Part shown: piece after piece, positions 1 through 7,451 of the stretch
How positions within the stretch are numbered: position 1 is the stretch's first letter
How the letters are laid out: every line of letters starts with the position of its first letter
Notes under the pieces: generated by a model
The model's database searches: none
What the model saw: only the letters and a program-made list of their open reading frames with translations
Told to the model about the DNA's origin: nothing
Assembly (NCBI GenBank): GCA_017437965.1
Contig: JAFRWN010000094.1
Location: 1 to 43,017, forward strand
Direction: 5' to 3'
From: Lachnospiraceae bacterium
GTDB taxonomy: Bacteria > Bacillota > Clostridia > Lachnospirales > Lachnospiraceae
DNA length: 43,017 nucleotides
Position numbers and translations under genes: made by a program

Positions 1-1535
1 CCGACGTTCAGGAAGATGTAGGCGACGAAGATCCCACTGACGAGGCAACGGAGACGCCGATTGATACTGAGGCAGAACAGTCTGCGGATACTCAGCCCGA
101 AGCAACAGACAAAACAATTTATGATGAAACGGACGAAGCAAGGGCGGATACCGATATTGAGGAACAGCCTACCGATGTTCGGGAAGATGTAGGCGACGAA
201 GCTCGCGCTGACGAGGCAACGGAGACGTTGGTCGATACCGAGGCACCGGATGAAACCACGTGTGTTGAGGACACTGAAGCCACAGAACAGTCTGATAATC
301 AGAGTGATTTGGAAACCTATGATTATGAGACTTCTCCTGAAACGCAGGATGCGGTTAACTTAGAAACATCGGGAGAGTTCGTTTCGGCTGAAAATCCATA
401 TCGTGAAGGATGGGAGAAGTTCGGCGAAGAGTTCTCTGACGATTCTGAAACTGACGGATGGGATTCATTGAAAGATGTACCATTCAGTGGAGAAGAACAG
501 GCAGATACGAATGCCAGTGTAGAAGGTTCTGATACAGACAGTAGCATGTTAGTTTCAGGTGCAACAGACGTTGATGGACATTCTGACACTTCGGAAATCA
601 ATAGCATTTCGGATTATATGAATGCTCATAATTATGGACCGGATGATTTTGCCACATACTCTCAGGATCCTCAGTGGCGGCAACTGATGCGTCAAGAATA
701 TCCAGATTTTGAACTTCCGGAAATGACACAGGAAAGTGCAAATGCACAGTTATCACAGTACATGAATGATCATAACTATGGTGTGGATGACTATGAGGAA
801 TACTCTCAAGATCCGATTTGGAGAGAATTACACTCTGCTGCGTTTCCTGATGACGAATTGCCATATTTGAATAGAGATGTTCAAAGCGAACAAACAGATC
901 TCGATAGAGAGATGGCAATGGAAAAACTAAGTGATTTCATGTATGAACATAATTATGGTCCAGGGGATTTTGAAAAATACAGCCAAAATCCTCTCTGGCG
1001 GAAACTACAGAGAGATGCTTATCCTACCTATGATATGCCGGCATTAACCGATAAAGATGCTTTGGATTTATCTAAAATCAACATGAGTAATTATGATTTG
1101 GGCAACGAATATCAGTACAATTGTCAACGATGTGTTCCTGCTTATGTGGCTCAACAAAGAGGCTATGACGTTCAAGCAAAACCAATTTTATCGAATGATG
1201 ATCATCTCTCAAAGTATCCATATGACGTGTACGATCATCCAGATGTCATCACTAACTCATCTCAGGCCGAAATAACCAGCAGAATGAAAGATTGGGGTGA
1301 TGGATCTGTTGCTCAAGTAGTTTTGACATGGAAAGGAACAGGTGGAATTGATGGGCATACATTTGCCGCAAAGCAGATAAACGGAGAAACTCGATTTTTT
1401 GATCCTCAGAACGGCGATACTGATGTATCGTGGTATTTTGATATGGCAGAACCAGGTAGTATAAGCTTTTGTCGTGCAGATAATCAGAAATTTTCGAATC
1501 GCATAAATGATTGCGTTAATAAAAAGGAGGTTTGA
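1..1535 (+). CDS. C-terminal part of large polymorphic toxin/effector with Tox-PL (papain-fold glutamine deamidase) domain; 5' end outside window
   Basis: The frame is open from the left edge (frame of base 3), so the true start lies upstream; the internal TTG at 228 is not a credible start. Three regions are visible: an acidic Asp/Glu/Thr-rich segment with two copies of a DV(Q/R)EDVGDE unit 57 residues apart, three copies of a roughly 40-residue HNYG/YSQDPxWR repeat (606-1056), and a C-terminal domain from about 1083. That domain has an NCQRC cysteine, a GHTF histidine and an FFDPQNG acid/Gln motif, in the order seen in Tox-PL papain-fold toxins (Pfam PF15644), which deamidate glutamine in target proteins. 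That role is inferred from family knowledge. A Shine-Dalgarno for the next gene (1524-1530) overlaps its last codons. No delivery signal is visible because the N-terminus is missing. Confidence 0.75.
   Translation, partial: DVQEDVGDEDPTDEATETPIDTEAEQSADTQPEATDKTIYDETDEARADTDIEEQPTDVREDVGDEARADEATETLVDTEAPDETTCVEDTEATEQSDNQSDLETYDYETSPETQDAVNLETSGEFVSAENPYREGWEKFGEEFSDDSETDGWDSLKDVPFSGEEQADTNASVEGSDTDSSMLVSGATDVDGHSDTSEINSISDYMNAHNYGPDDFATYSQDPQWRQLMRQEYPDFELPEMTQESANAQLSQYMNDHNYGVDDYEEYSQDPIWRELHSAAFPDDELPYLNRDVQSEQTDLDREMAMEKLSDFMYEHNYGPGDFEKYSQNPLWRKLQRDAYPTYDMPALTDKDALDLSKINMSNYDLGNEYQYNCQRCVPAYVAQQRGYDVQAKPILSNDDHLSKYPYDVYDHPDVITNSSQAEITSRMKDWGDGSVAQVVLTWKGTGGIDGHTFAAKQINGETRFFDPQNGDTDVSWYFDMAEPGSISFCRADNQKFSNRINDCVNKKEV
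3..230 (+). repeat. Acidic protein repeat (57-residue period), two copies visible
   Basis: The DNA near 3-75 recurs near 174-246 with few changes: both encode D-V-(Q/R)-E-D-V-G-D-E followed by D-E-A-T-E-T and D-T-E-A. The period is 171 bases. The repeat array probably continues to the left of the window, and its near-identity at the DNA level suggests recent duplication or a tract that changes length. Confidence 0.6.
606..1056 (+). repeat. Three in-frame copies of an HNYG...YSQDPxWR...P module
   Basis: Copies begin near 606, 750 and 927 (spacing 48 and 59 codons). Each carries YM or FM, HNYG, D(D/Y/F) pairs, YSQ(D/N)P, WR.L and a terminal LP or MP. Spacers between copies are acidic and unlike one another, so the protein modules are conserved more than the DNA. 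They sit between the acidic region and the toxin domain and may be a processing, binding or packaging module; no function is known to me. Confidence 0.75.
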
Positions 1536-1540
1536 ACACA

Positions 1541-1795
1541 ATGGAGTTAGAACAAGCATTAGCCATTGCAAAAAAAGTATATGGTTACGAAGGTGATTTT
1601 TTAGAGGTAAAAGCGTATGACACTGGCGATTGCTTTATCGTTTTTGGAAAAACCTCTCCAGAGCCAGTGATAGGTGGATACGGCATTTTAATCAATAAAG
1701 AGACTGGAATGTCAGAGCGTTTTAAGCTTCCGTCAGCAAAAAATTTCAAGATTCTTGAGTCTGCAACGGAAATAAAAATAAACGGAGGTAACTAA
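1541..1795 (+). CDS. Imm35/YrhB-like small protein, candidate immunity protein for the upstream toxin
   Basis: An 84-residue alpha/beta protein starting 5 bases after the toxin stop. The start was placed at ATG 1541 because AAGGAGG at 1524-1530 lies 10 bases upstream; a TTG at 1532 would be too close. The pattern of an N-terminal helix, a strand with DCFIVF, a GGYGILINKETG turn and a final short strand resembles the Imm35/YrhB group of small immunity proteins in polymorphic toxin loci. Immunity is inferred from fold resemblance plus position immediately 3' of a toxin domain, the usual arrangement. It has no signal peptide, so it would act in the cytoplasm, as expected for protection against a deamidase. 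It could instead be an accessory YrhB-like protein unrelated to the toxin. Confidence 0.6.
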   Translation: MELEQALAIAKKVYGYEGDFLEVKAYDTGDCFIVFGKTSPEPVIGGYGILINKETGMSERFKLPSAKNFKILESATEIKINGGN

Positions 1796-1796
1796 T

Positions 1797-2951
1797 ATGG
1801 CATTGTTTGGTAAAAACCCTAACGAAGTAGCCTATACAGGCGGTAAGAAACATTGGGCTGATGTAATAAAAAACACTGGTCCCGGCGAGCTGTTAATCTG
1901 GCGTCAGCCCGAAGAAGACTTCAATACCAATTCGACTCTCATTGTTATGCCTGGCGAAGAAGCAATCTTTATCAAGGGCGGTACTGTTGAACAAACCTTT
2001 GAGAATGGAACCTACAAACTTTCTACCGAAAATTACCCGTTTATTAGCCGTCTCAGGAATGCTTTAACGGGTGGAATAAGTACTTTTAATTGCGTCGTTT
2101 ACTTTGTTCGGAAGGCGGATAGTCAAGAAATCATTTGGGGTACAGATAGTCCAATCCAAGTTAGAGATAAGGTTTGGGGCGTTCGTACAGATGCGCGGGT
2201 TCGTGGTGCATACAAAGTACGCATTAATAATCCATCGAAATTTTTGGAAAAACTCATAGGTAATAACATTCCGTATCAATTCCAAGATGATCTCAACAAA
2301 TATTTTCGTAATGAATTCCAAGGTAAAATCAAAGCATCGGTATCAAAGTTTCTTAATAGCTTAGAGCAGGAATTGATAGGAATTGATGCATATTTGGATG
2401 AGCTATCGGCAAAAGTTGAGCCATTCATTAATGAAGCTTTGGAAGACTATGGATTGAAGTGCGTAAAGTTCTCTTTGTCGGGTCTTGATATAGATACGAC
2501 GAAATATGATACGATTGATACATCTCAAATTGAACTAATAGCTCGGCAGAGAGGATATCAGGGCGATAAAGCAGGGCTTGATATTCTTGGATTTGATTGG
2601 GGAAGAGTTCAGGGTGTTAATGTGTTGAGAGACATGGCAAACAATCCCGGCGCAGGTGGTGTTGCAGCAGCCGGAGCAAGTATGGGAATGGGTATCGGCG
2701 CTGCGGGAGCTTTTGGTTCTATTGCTCAACAGGTGTTTGCTCCAGCTAATAATGGATTTGCTCCTCAATCTCCAATTCAGCAACAACCTTCAGGAAGATT
2801 TACTCAGAAACAGCCAGAAGCTGAAACTAAACAAGAAGTGCAAGCAGATCCTGTAGAAATTCTTGGCAAACTGAAGAAGATGCTAGATGCAGGATTAATT
2901 GAGCAGGCAGAATATGATGCAAAAAAAGCAGACATATTGAGCAGAATGTGA
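1797..2951 (+). CDS. SPFH/Band-7 domain protein with C-terminal SHOCT domain
   Basis: 384 residues, starting one base after the stop of the Imm35-like gene with GGAGG at 1784-1788. Residues 1-280 match the SPFH/Band-7-like family (virion-core-protein/YdjI-like, Pfam Band_7_1): an early IKNTGPGELLIWRQP strand, a VMPGEEAIFIKGG hairpin, a DKVWGVRTDARVRGAYKVRI strand run, and a helical stretch with DIDTTKYDTIDTSQIELIARQRGY. A Gly/Ala-rich then Gln/Pro-rich linker follows (about 275-340). The last 35 residues (DPVEILGKLKKMLDAGLI, then EYDAKKADIL) are a SHOCT motif, often linked to oligomerisation. Such proteins assemble at membranes. The tight coupling to a toxin/immunity pair and to the membrane gene downstream suggests one transcription unit. 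A direct role in toxin action or in membrane protection is only inference. Confidence 0.8.
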   Translation: MALFGKNPNEVAYTGGKKHWADVIKNTGPGELLIWRQPEEDFNTNSTLIVMPGEEAIFIKGGTVEQTFENGTYKLSTENYPFISRLRNALTGGISTFNCVVYFVRKADSQEIIWGTDSPIQVRDKVWGVRTDARVRGAYKVRINNPSKFLEKLIGNNIPYQFQDDLNKYFRNEFQGKIKASVSKFLNSLEQELIGIDAYLDELSAKVEPFINEALEDYGLKCVKFSLSGLDIDTTKYDTIDTSQIELIARQRGYQGDKAGLDILGFDWGRVQGVNVLRDMANNPGAGGVAAAGASMGMGIGAAGAFGSIAQQVFAPANNGFAPQSPIQQQPSGRFTQKQPEAETKQEVQADPVEILGKLKKMLDAGLIEQAEYDAKKADILSRM

Positions 2952-2960
2952 GGTGCAAAA

Positions 2961-3644
2961 ATGAACAAAAAAACATCATTATGGATTGCGCTAGATTTGG
3001 TTTTTTTGGCTATATTCAACATTGTTTTCTTTGTGGTGGGTGGAACAGACCATACTGCATCAGTATGGGTTTCATATGTTTTTATTCATTTTGCTTATTT
3101 TATGATGCTATTGGCACCGTTTCTTATTAAGAAAAGTAGTGGTGCAGTTGTTTTTGGGTTTTCAATTTATACAATCTCATCGATATATTTTATCGTTGAG
3201 TTTGTTGTGGGAACTATGTTCATTTTGCTTAAACAGGATTCTTATAAGCCTGCGTTAATATTTCAAATTGTTATTGCAGGAATATATGCAATTTTTTTAT
3301 TCTCCCACTTAATTGCTAATGAATATACTGCGGATAGTATTGAACGTCATGAGCAGGAAGTTGCCTATATCAAGGAAGCTTCTTTACGAGTAAAAATGAT
3401 AATGGAAAAAGTGATGGATAAGAGTTTGAATTGTGAGTTGGAAAAAATCTATGATTTGATTCATTCAAGCCCGTCGAAATCGAATATTGCTGTTTCGTCA
3501 TTGGAAAAGAATATTGTTGAGATGATTGGGGAACTTGAAAAATGTGTTATAAATGATAAAAAAGAAGATGCAATGTTGGAAATAAAGAAAATAAAGACAG
3601 CAATGGAAGAAAGAAATAATAGATTAAGATATAAATACAATTAA
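2961..3644 (+). CDS. Four-helix membrane protein with cytoplasmic helical tail, unknown function
   Basis: 227 residues, 9 bases after the SPFH gene stop, so very likely the last gene of the operon. Four hydrophobic segments are visible at about 7-28, 33-55, 61-88 and 97-116. A charged helical domain follows (about 120-227) rich in Glu and Lys, with heptad-like stretches such as YIKEASLRVKMIMEKVMDK and a closing MEERNNRLRYKYN. No enzyme motif is visible. The pairing with an SPFH protein suggests a membrane anchor or partner for it. A rho-independent terminator follows at 3674-3704. Base composition is A/T-rich like the rest of the left block. I do not recognise a named family. Confidence 0.7.
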   Translation: MNKKTSLWIALDLVFLAIFNIVFFVVGGTDHTASVWVSYVFIHFAYFMMLLAPFLIKKSSGAVVFGFSIYTISSIYFIVEFVVGTMFILLKQDSYKPALIFQIVIAGIYAIFLFSHLIANEYTADSIERHEQEVAYIKEASLRVKMIMEKVMDKSLNCELEKIYDLIHSSPSKSNIAVSSLEKNIVEMIGELEKCVINDKKEDAMLEIKKIKTAMEERNNRLRYKYN

Positions 3645-3673
3645 TCGAAAAGGTTTTTGGATTCAATAAATGT

Positions 3674-3704
3674 AAGCACCGATGTAAAATTTCGGTGCTT
3701 TTTT
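3674..3704 (+). terminator. Rho-independent terminator of the toxin-immunity-SPFH operon
   Basis: AAGCACCGA (3674-3682) pairs perfectly with TCGGTGCTT (3692-3700) across a 9-base A/T loop, and the right arm runs into a T tract (3699-3704). It ends the transcription unit running in from the left edge. Confidence 0.85.
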
Positions 3705-3707
3705 ATG

Positions 3708-3736
3708 TTGCCAATTCTTCGTAAATGGTTTATAAT
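3708..3736 (+). promoter_or_regulatory. Predicted sigma-A promoter for the 3786 gene
   Basis: TTGCCA (3708-3713), a 17-base spacer, then TATAAT (3731-3736). It lies directly downstream of the previous terminator and 50 bases before the ATG, so the 3786 gene is a separate unit. Confidence 0.65.
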
Positions 3737-3785
3737 CAAAGATAGAACATATGTTTACCCGTGATACTTAGTTTGAGAGGATTAT

Positions 3786-4262
3786 ATGAAATATGCAATA
3801 GTTAAACAAATATTATTTACCGATAAACAGAATATCCCATGGAATGATGTTGAGATATATTTAAAACAGATTATCGGATGTAAGTATATAGTAGAAGAAT
3901 ATGGCGACATTATTATCGTTGGAGCGGATTTCCCTGATGAATATGCTGAATCAAAATATACCAAGAAACTTCGAGGGGCTCTCGCAAAAGCAAAGGCTAA
4001 TGCAGTTCAGGTGATTTCTGAGATGATTCAAAATGCAAGGAACAGAAGATGGGTAGAAAACAAGGATGAAAAGCATAATAAAACTGCTTCAAGAGGATGG
4101 TATAGGTATGATACAGGTTTTTTACTACCGGTGCTTGATCCGGAAACAGGGGAAACACGATACAATTCTTATATTGCCACTTTGATAGTGAGAATTGAAC
4201 ATAAAGGATTATACCTGTATGATATTATAAACATAAAAAAAGAAGCGAGTACGCCGCTTTAA
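3786..4262 (+). CDS. Small protein with LPD3/BECR-like C-terminal half; probable mobile-element protein
   Basis: 158 residues; ATG at 3786 with GAGAGG 5 bases upstream. The first 70 residues form an alpha/beta region (KQIIGCKYIVEE, DIIIVGADFPDEY). After a helix containing NARNRRWVENKDEKHNK comes a strand-rich part (GWYRYDTGFLLPVLD, then YIATLIVRIEHKGLYLYDII) ending in NIKKEASTPL. This layout resembles the large-polyvalent-protein-associated/BECR-type domains found in phage and conjugative-element proteins of Firmicutes; the resemblance is from memory of the pattern. Its last codons and stop form one arm of a foldable RNA (4241-4296). It has its own promoter. It may be a stand-alone effector or a leftover of a larger polyvalent protein. 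Confidence 0.6.
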   Translation: MKYAIVKQILFTDKQNIPWNDVEIYLKQIIGCKYIVEEYGDIIIVGADFPDEYAESKYTKKLRGALAKAKANAVQVISEMIQNARNRRWVENKDEKHNKTASRGWYRYDTGFLLPVLDPETGETRYNSYIATLIVRIEHKGLYLYDIINIKKEASTPL

Positions 4263-4296
4263 ATCCCTAAGGATTTTACGGTAAAAAACCGCTTCT
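4241..4296 (+). ncRNA. Possible structured RNA element spanning the 3' end and stop codon of the 3786 gene
   Basis: AGAAGCG (4241-4247) can pair with CGCTTCT (4290-4296), enclosing AAATCC/GGATTT (4261-4266/4271-4276, four-base loop) and CGGT/ACCG (4279-4282/4288-4291). AAGCG can alternatively pair locally with CGCTT (4255-4259), so two folds exclude each other. There is no poly-T tail, so it is not a plain terminator. The stop codon TAA (4260-4262) is in the middle. It may be a regulatory or processing element, or chance. Confidence 0.4.
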
Positions 4297-4418
4297 CTTT
4301 GAAAGTATAATATCATAAGTTGGTTTTTTAGTCAATAAAAAAATTTCATGTTGTCATTGTTTGATGATTAAATACTTTAGCGTATATATGATGAATGAAA
4401 AGACCCGGAAAAAATTTC

Positions 4419-4447
4419 TTGCAAATAATGTACTAAAGTGCTAAAAT
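4419..4447 (+). promoter_or_regulatory. Predicted promoter of the malic enzyme gene
   Basis: TTGCAA (4419-4424), a 17-base spacer and TAAAAT (4442-4447), about 45 bases before the ATG. The rest of 4297-4418 is A/T-rich and shows no gene. Confidence 0.6.
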
Positions 4448-4492
4448 ACTCTCTGTTGTGTGTTTAAAGATCAAAAAAGAGAGGTAAATAAT

Positions 4493-5671
4493 ATGGATTA
4501 TGCAAAGGAATCCCTCCGTCTGCATGAGCAGTGGAAGGGAAAGCTTGAGGTGACTTCAAAAGTCTCCGTTGCAACTTCAGAGGACTTATCACTTGCGTAT
4601 ACACCGGGCGTTGCCCAACCTTGTCTTGAAATACAGAAGGATGTGCACAGAAGCTATGACCTTACCGCAAGGGGAAATCTTTGCGCGGTTATCACTGACG
4701 GTACCGCAGTACTGGGTCTTGGCGACATCGGTCCCGAGGCAGGTATGCCTGTAATGGAAGGAAAGTGTGTGCTTTTCAAGGAATTCGGCGGAGTTGACGC
4801 CATCCCGCTTTGCGTGAAGAGCAAGGATGTTGATGAATTTGTAAATACCGTATACCTGATTTCAGGTTCATTCGGCGGAATCAATCTTGAGGATATTTCG
4901 GCTCCCCGCTGCTTCGAGATTGAAAGAAAGCTGAAGGAGAAGTGCGATATCCCGATTTTCCATGATGACCAGCACGGAACCGCAGTCATCACACTTGCAG
5001 GAATGCTCAATGCCGCAAAGCTTACCGGAAGAAACAAGGAAACCATGAAGATCGTTACTTCGGGTGCAGGTGCTGCAGCAATCGCAATCACCAAGCTTCT
5101 TCTTTCCGCAGGCTTCAAGAATATCGTAATGACAGACCGTCACGGTATTATATATAAAGGAAGAGAAGAACTCAACTGGATAAAAGAGGAGATGGCCGAG
5201 GTAACAAACCTTAAGGGTGAGAAGGGTACTCTCTGTGATGCTCTTGTGGGCGCAGATGCCTTCATCGGTGTTTCGGCTCCCGGACTTGTTACCAAGGAAA
5301 TGGTTAAGACCATGAACAAGGACGCCATCATCTTCGCATGTGCAAACCCGACTCCCGAGATTTTCCCCGAGGATGCAAAGGAAGGCGGCGCACTTGTAAT
5401 CGCAACCGGACGTTCGGATTTCCCTAACCAGATCAATAACGTGCTTGCTTTCCCCGGAATCTTCCGCGGAACCTTCGATGTTCAGGCAAGCGATATCAAT
5501 GAGGAGATGAAGATGGCAGCGGCTCATGCGCTTGCAGGACTCATTTCCGATGAGGAACTTTCCGCAGACTATATCATTCCCAAGGCTTTCGATCCGAGGG
5601 TACGCGAGGCTGTTTCAAAGGCAGTTGCCGAGGCAGCGGTAAGAAGCGGAGTTGCAAGGATAAGAAAGTAA
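4493..5671 (+). CDS. Malic enzyme, NAD(P)-dependent (oxaloacetate-decarboxylating)
   Basis: 392 residues, the usual length of the short bacterial malic enzyme. It converts malate to pyruvate and CO2 with reduction of NAD(P). The N-terminal malic domain shows SLAYTPGVAQPC (catalytic Tyr), GDIGPEAGMPVMEGK, and LCVKSKDVDEF (catalytic Lys). FHDDQHGTA supplies the metal-binding acids. The NAD-binding domain begins near residue 190 with TSGAGAAAIAITKLL and ends with ACANPTPEI and RSDFPNQINNVLAFPG. ATG 4493 was chosen over the in-frame GTG at 4460 because AGAGAGG sits 8 bases upstream. It is a single-gene unit with its own promoter and terminator. Cofactor preference cannot be read reliably from the sequence. 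The symbol is left open because maeA/maeB naming varies. Confidence 0.93.
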   Translation: MDYAKESLRLHEQWKGKLEVTSKVSVATSEDLSLAYTPGVAQPCLEIQKDVHRSYDLTARGNLCAVITDGTAVLGLGDIGPEAGMPVMEGKCVLFKEFGGVDAIPLCVKSKDVDEFVNTVYLISGSFGGINLEDISAPRCFEIERKLKEKCDIPIFHDDQHGTAVITLAGMLNAAKLTGRNKETMKIVTSGAGAAAIAITKLLLSAGFKNIVMTDRHGIIYKGREELNWIKEEMAEVTNLKGEKGTLCDALVGADAFIGVSAPGLVTKEMVKTMNKDAIIFACANPTPEIFPEDAKEGGALVIATGRSDFPNQINNVLAFPGIFRGTFDVQASDINEEMKMAAAHALAGLISDEELSADYIIPKAFDPRVREAVSKAVAEAAVRSGVARIRK

Positions 5672-5708
5672 AAATATCGCAATTTTAAAAGTATAAATGA
5701 AATTAAAA

Positions 5709-5744
5709 ATGCATCAAAGCAATCGGGCTTTGGTGTATTTTTTT
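5709..5744 (+). terminator. Terminator of the malic enzyme gene
   Basis: ATGCATCAAAGC (5709-5720) pairs with GCTTTGGTGTAT (5727-5738) with two G-U pairs, followed by a seven-base T run (5738-5744). Confidence 0.85.
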
Positions 5745-5745
5745 C

Positions 5746-5774
5746 TTGCGGCGGTAATTGTGTTGTGATACAAT
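5746..5774 (+). promoter_or_regulatory. Predicted promoter of the 5813 gene
   Basis: TTGCGG (5746-5751), 17-base spacer, TACAAT (5769-5774), immediately after the previous terminator and about 40 bases before the ATG. Confidence 0.6.
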
Positions 5775-5812
5775 GAATACATGAATACCCTTTTATGAAA
5801 GGAGCTTGGATT

Positions 5813-7228
5813 ATGAAGAAACTATTATCATTTATTCTTACCATTTCCATGCTGCTTGCAATGCTTACCGGCTTTGCATGTGCAGAGGAGTCGGATAAGG
5901 ATGTATGGCTTCCGTTTGAGCTTTCGGCACCGACCAATGTGTCGATCGAGCATACGGATGAGGGCACCGACAGTTATAACACCTGCCAGCTGGCGTGGAG
6001 CAAAAATGACAGCATGGGCGACTGGGCCCACAGGGACGGAGATCCCGATACCCATGATGCTACAAGAAAAGAAATTGAAGATCATGGCTATTCAGATCTG
6101 TGGTTTACAGCCCAGATGGACTGGTCCGTTGATAACCAGACCGACTGGCACTACAATAAGTACTGGGATACCGACGGCTATGACGAGGATTATAACCAGC
6201 ACCTCGGTGAATGGGCCTATACTGATTTTCTGGACAGTGACGAACAGGTAGTTACCGCCTGGGTTTTCCGTTACATGGGAAACATCGACAATCCGGAAGA
6301 TACCTGCTGGTACGGCGATCATGAAAACTCGGATTTTGACGGCTGGAAGGATGTGCTTCCCGAGGGCTGCTATACTGTGAAATCGAACGATGACGGAAGC
6401 CAGGCAGTTTTTGATTATGAAAACCATACGATCTATGTCCGCATGCGCTATCTTGTGACAATCCGTACCGAAGAGGAAGGAAGGGAAGAGTTTAAAGTTG
6501 CATCCGAATGGTCCGAGGTTGCCGCAGTAGGAAAAGACGCTGAAAAGTATGAGCCGATAAAAGAAGGCGACGTTGCAGCTCCGATAATCAGCGACCTCCG
6601 CATGACAGACAAGGATTTCAATGACTTCCCTGTTGTGGCATTCAAGATAGTTGTTCCCGAGGAACTGACAAAGCTGAACACAAAACTTCAGGCCGACTAT
6701 AATCATGGCGGAGACGTTACCCTTGAGGTTGAAGCAAGAGTAAAGGGCAAGAAGGACTGGACAGGTCTTCAGGGTGACTGGGAGCTTAAGTCCGGCGAGC
6801 TGGAATACGGGCTTGCCAATCTTGCCGCAGTAGAGGGCAAGGTTGAAAAGGATACTCCCATCGAGCTCCGTGCACGTTACTGCATCCGTCAGCATGATCT
6901 TGAGGATGTATATACCGATTATTCCGAGATCATCACCTTCGGTTCGGAGGATATGGAAGTTGTTACAGCACCTACCCCGACTGATACACCAAGCGAACCG
7001 GATCCTACACTTACTCCTACTCCCAAGCCCGCAAAGGAAAAGGAAGAGAAGGACAAATGCGGACTCTGTGGCTTCTGCCCGAGACCGCTCGGCATCTGCA
7101 TTTTCATCTGGCTGCTTATCATCATCATTATTGTTGTGATCATAATAGTGATCATCAAGATGAAGAATAAGGATAAGCCTGCAGAACCTGAAAACAAGCC
7201 TGCGGCACCCGAGAATAAGAAGGAATAA
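5813..7228 (+). CDS. Secreted, C-terminally membrane-anchored surface protein, probable Fn3-like modules
   Basis: 471 residues from ATG 5813 (AAAGGAG 9 bases upstream; the in-frame ATG at 5795 has no such site). A classic signal peptide (MKK, hydrophobic core, AFACA-type end near residue 24) is followed by two strand-rich modules. The first opens with LSAPTNVSIEHTDEG and is rich in Asp/Trp/Tyr; the second opens near 255 with AAPIISDLRM. Both end in phrases such as ASEWSEVAAVG and YTDYSEIITFG that look like fibronectin-III-type strands. Then come a Thr/Pro stalk, the cysteine cluster CGLCGFCPRPLGIC, a long Ile/Val transmembrane helix and a Lys/Pro/Glu-rich tail. It should be fixed in the membrane facing outward. 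Function is unknown; it has its own promoter and terminator. Confidence 0.75.
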   Translation: MKKLLSFILTISMLLAMLTGFACAEESDKDVWLPFELSAPTNVSIEHTDEGTDSYNTCQLAWSKNDSMGDWAHRDGDPDTHDATRKEIEDHGYSDLWFTAQMDWSVDNQTDWHYNKYWDTDGYDEDYNQHLGEWAYTDFLDSDEQVVTAWVFRYMGNIDNPEDTCWYGDHENSDFDGWKDVLPEGCYTVKSNDDGSQAVFDYENHTIYVRMRYLVTIRTEEEGREEFKVASEWSEVAAVGKDAEKYEPIKEGDVAAPIISDLRMTDKDFNDFPVVAFKIVVPEELTKLNTKLQADYNHGGDVTLEVEARVKGKKDWTGLQGDWELKSGELEYGLANLAAVEGKVEKDTPIELRARYCIRQHDLEDVYTDYSEIITFGSEDMEVVTAPTPTDTPSEPDPTLTPTPKPAKEKEEKDKCGLCGFCPRPLGICIFIWLLIIIIIVVIIIVIIKMKNKDKPAEPENKPAAPENKKE

Positions 7229-7265
7229 AAATTAAATAAAAGCGACGCAAAAAATGTCGATTAGC

Positions 7266-7308
7266 AACATGCACAAAAATCCGAAAAGGTTTTTGTGCAT
7301 GTTTTTTT
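7266..7308 (+). terminator. Terminator of the 5813 gene
   Basis: AACATGCACAAAAA (7266-7279) pairs with the complementary arm (7290-7303) across a short loop, followed by T7 (7302-7308). Confidence 0.88.
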
Positions 7309-7412
7309 ATGTCCGAAAATTCTTTGTGCAATATGTCCTAAGCGTTTTTAACAACAGTTTCCGATACCCCCTGAAAAACTGCACAAAATTTCGTCTGAAA
7401 ATTTTTAAGGGC

Positions 7413-7441
7413 TTGATTTTGCTTTCCGGCGGGCTTATCTT
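7413..7441 (+). promoter_or_regulatory. tadZ: Predicted promoter of the tad operon
   Basis: TTGATT (7413-7418), 17-base spacer, TATCTT (7436-7441). It is 50 bases before the GTG start of tadZ and directly upstream of a perfect palindrome. The rest of 7309-7412 shows no gene. Confidence 0.5.
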
Positions 7442-7451
7442 TGGGCAAAAG

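Noticed and set aside
6092..6895. 267-codon minus-strand open frame within the 5813 gene
   Set aside because: No start signal; the plus-strand frame has a signal peptide, stalk and anchor and its own promoter and terminator.
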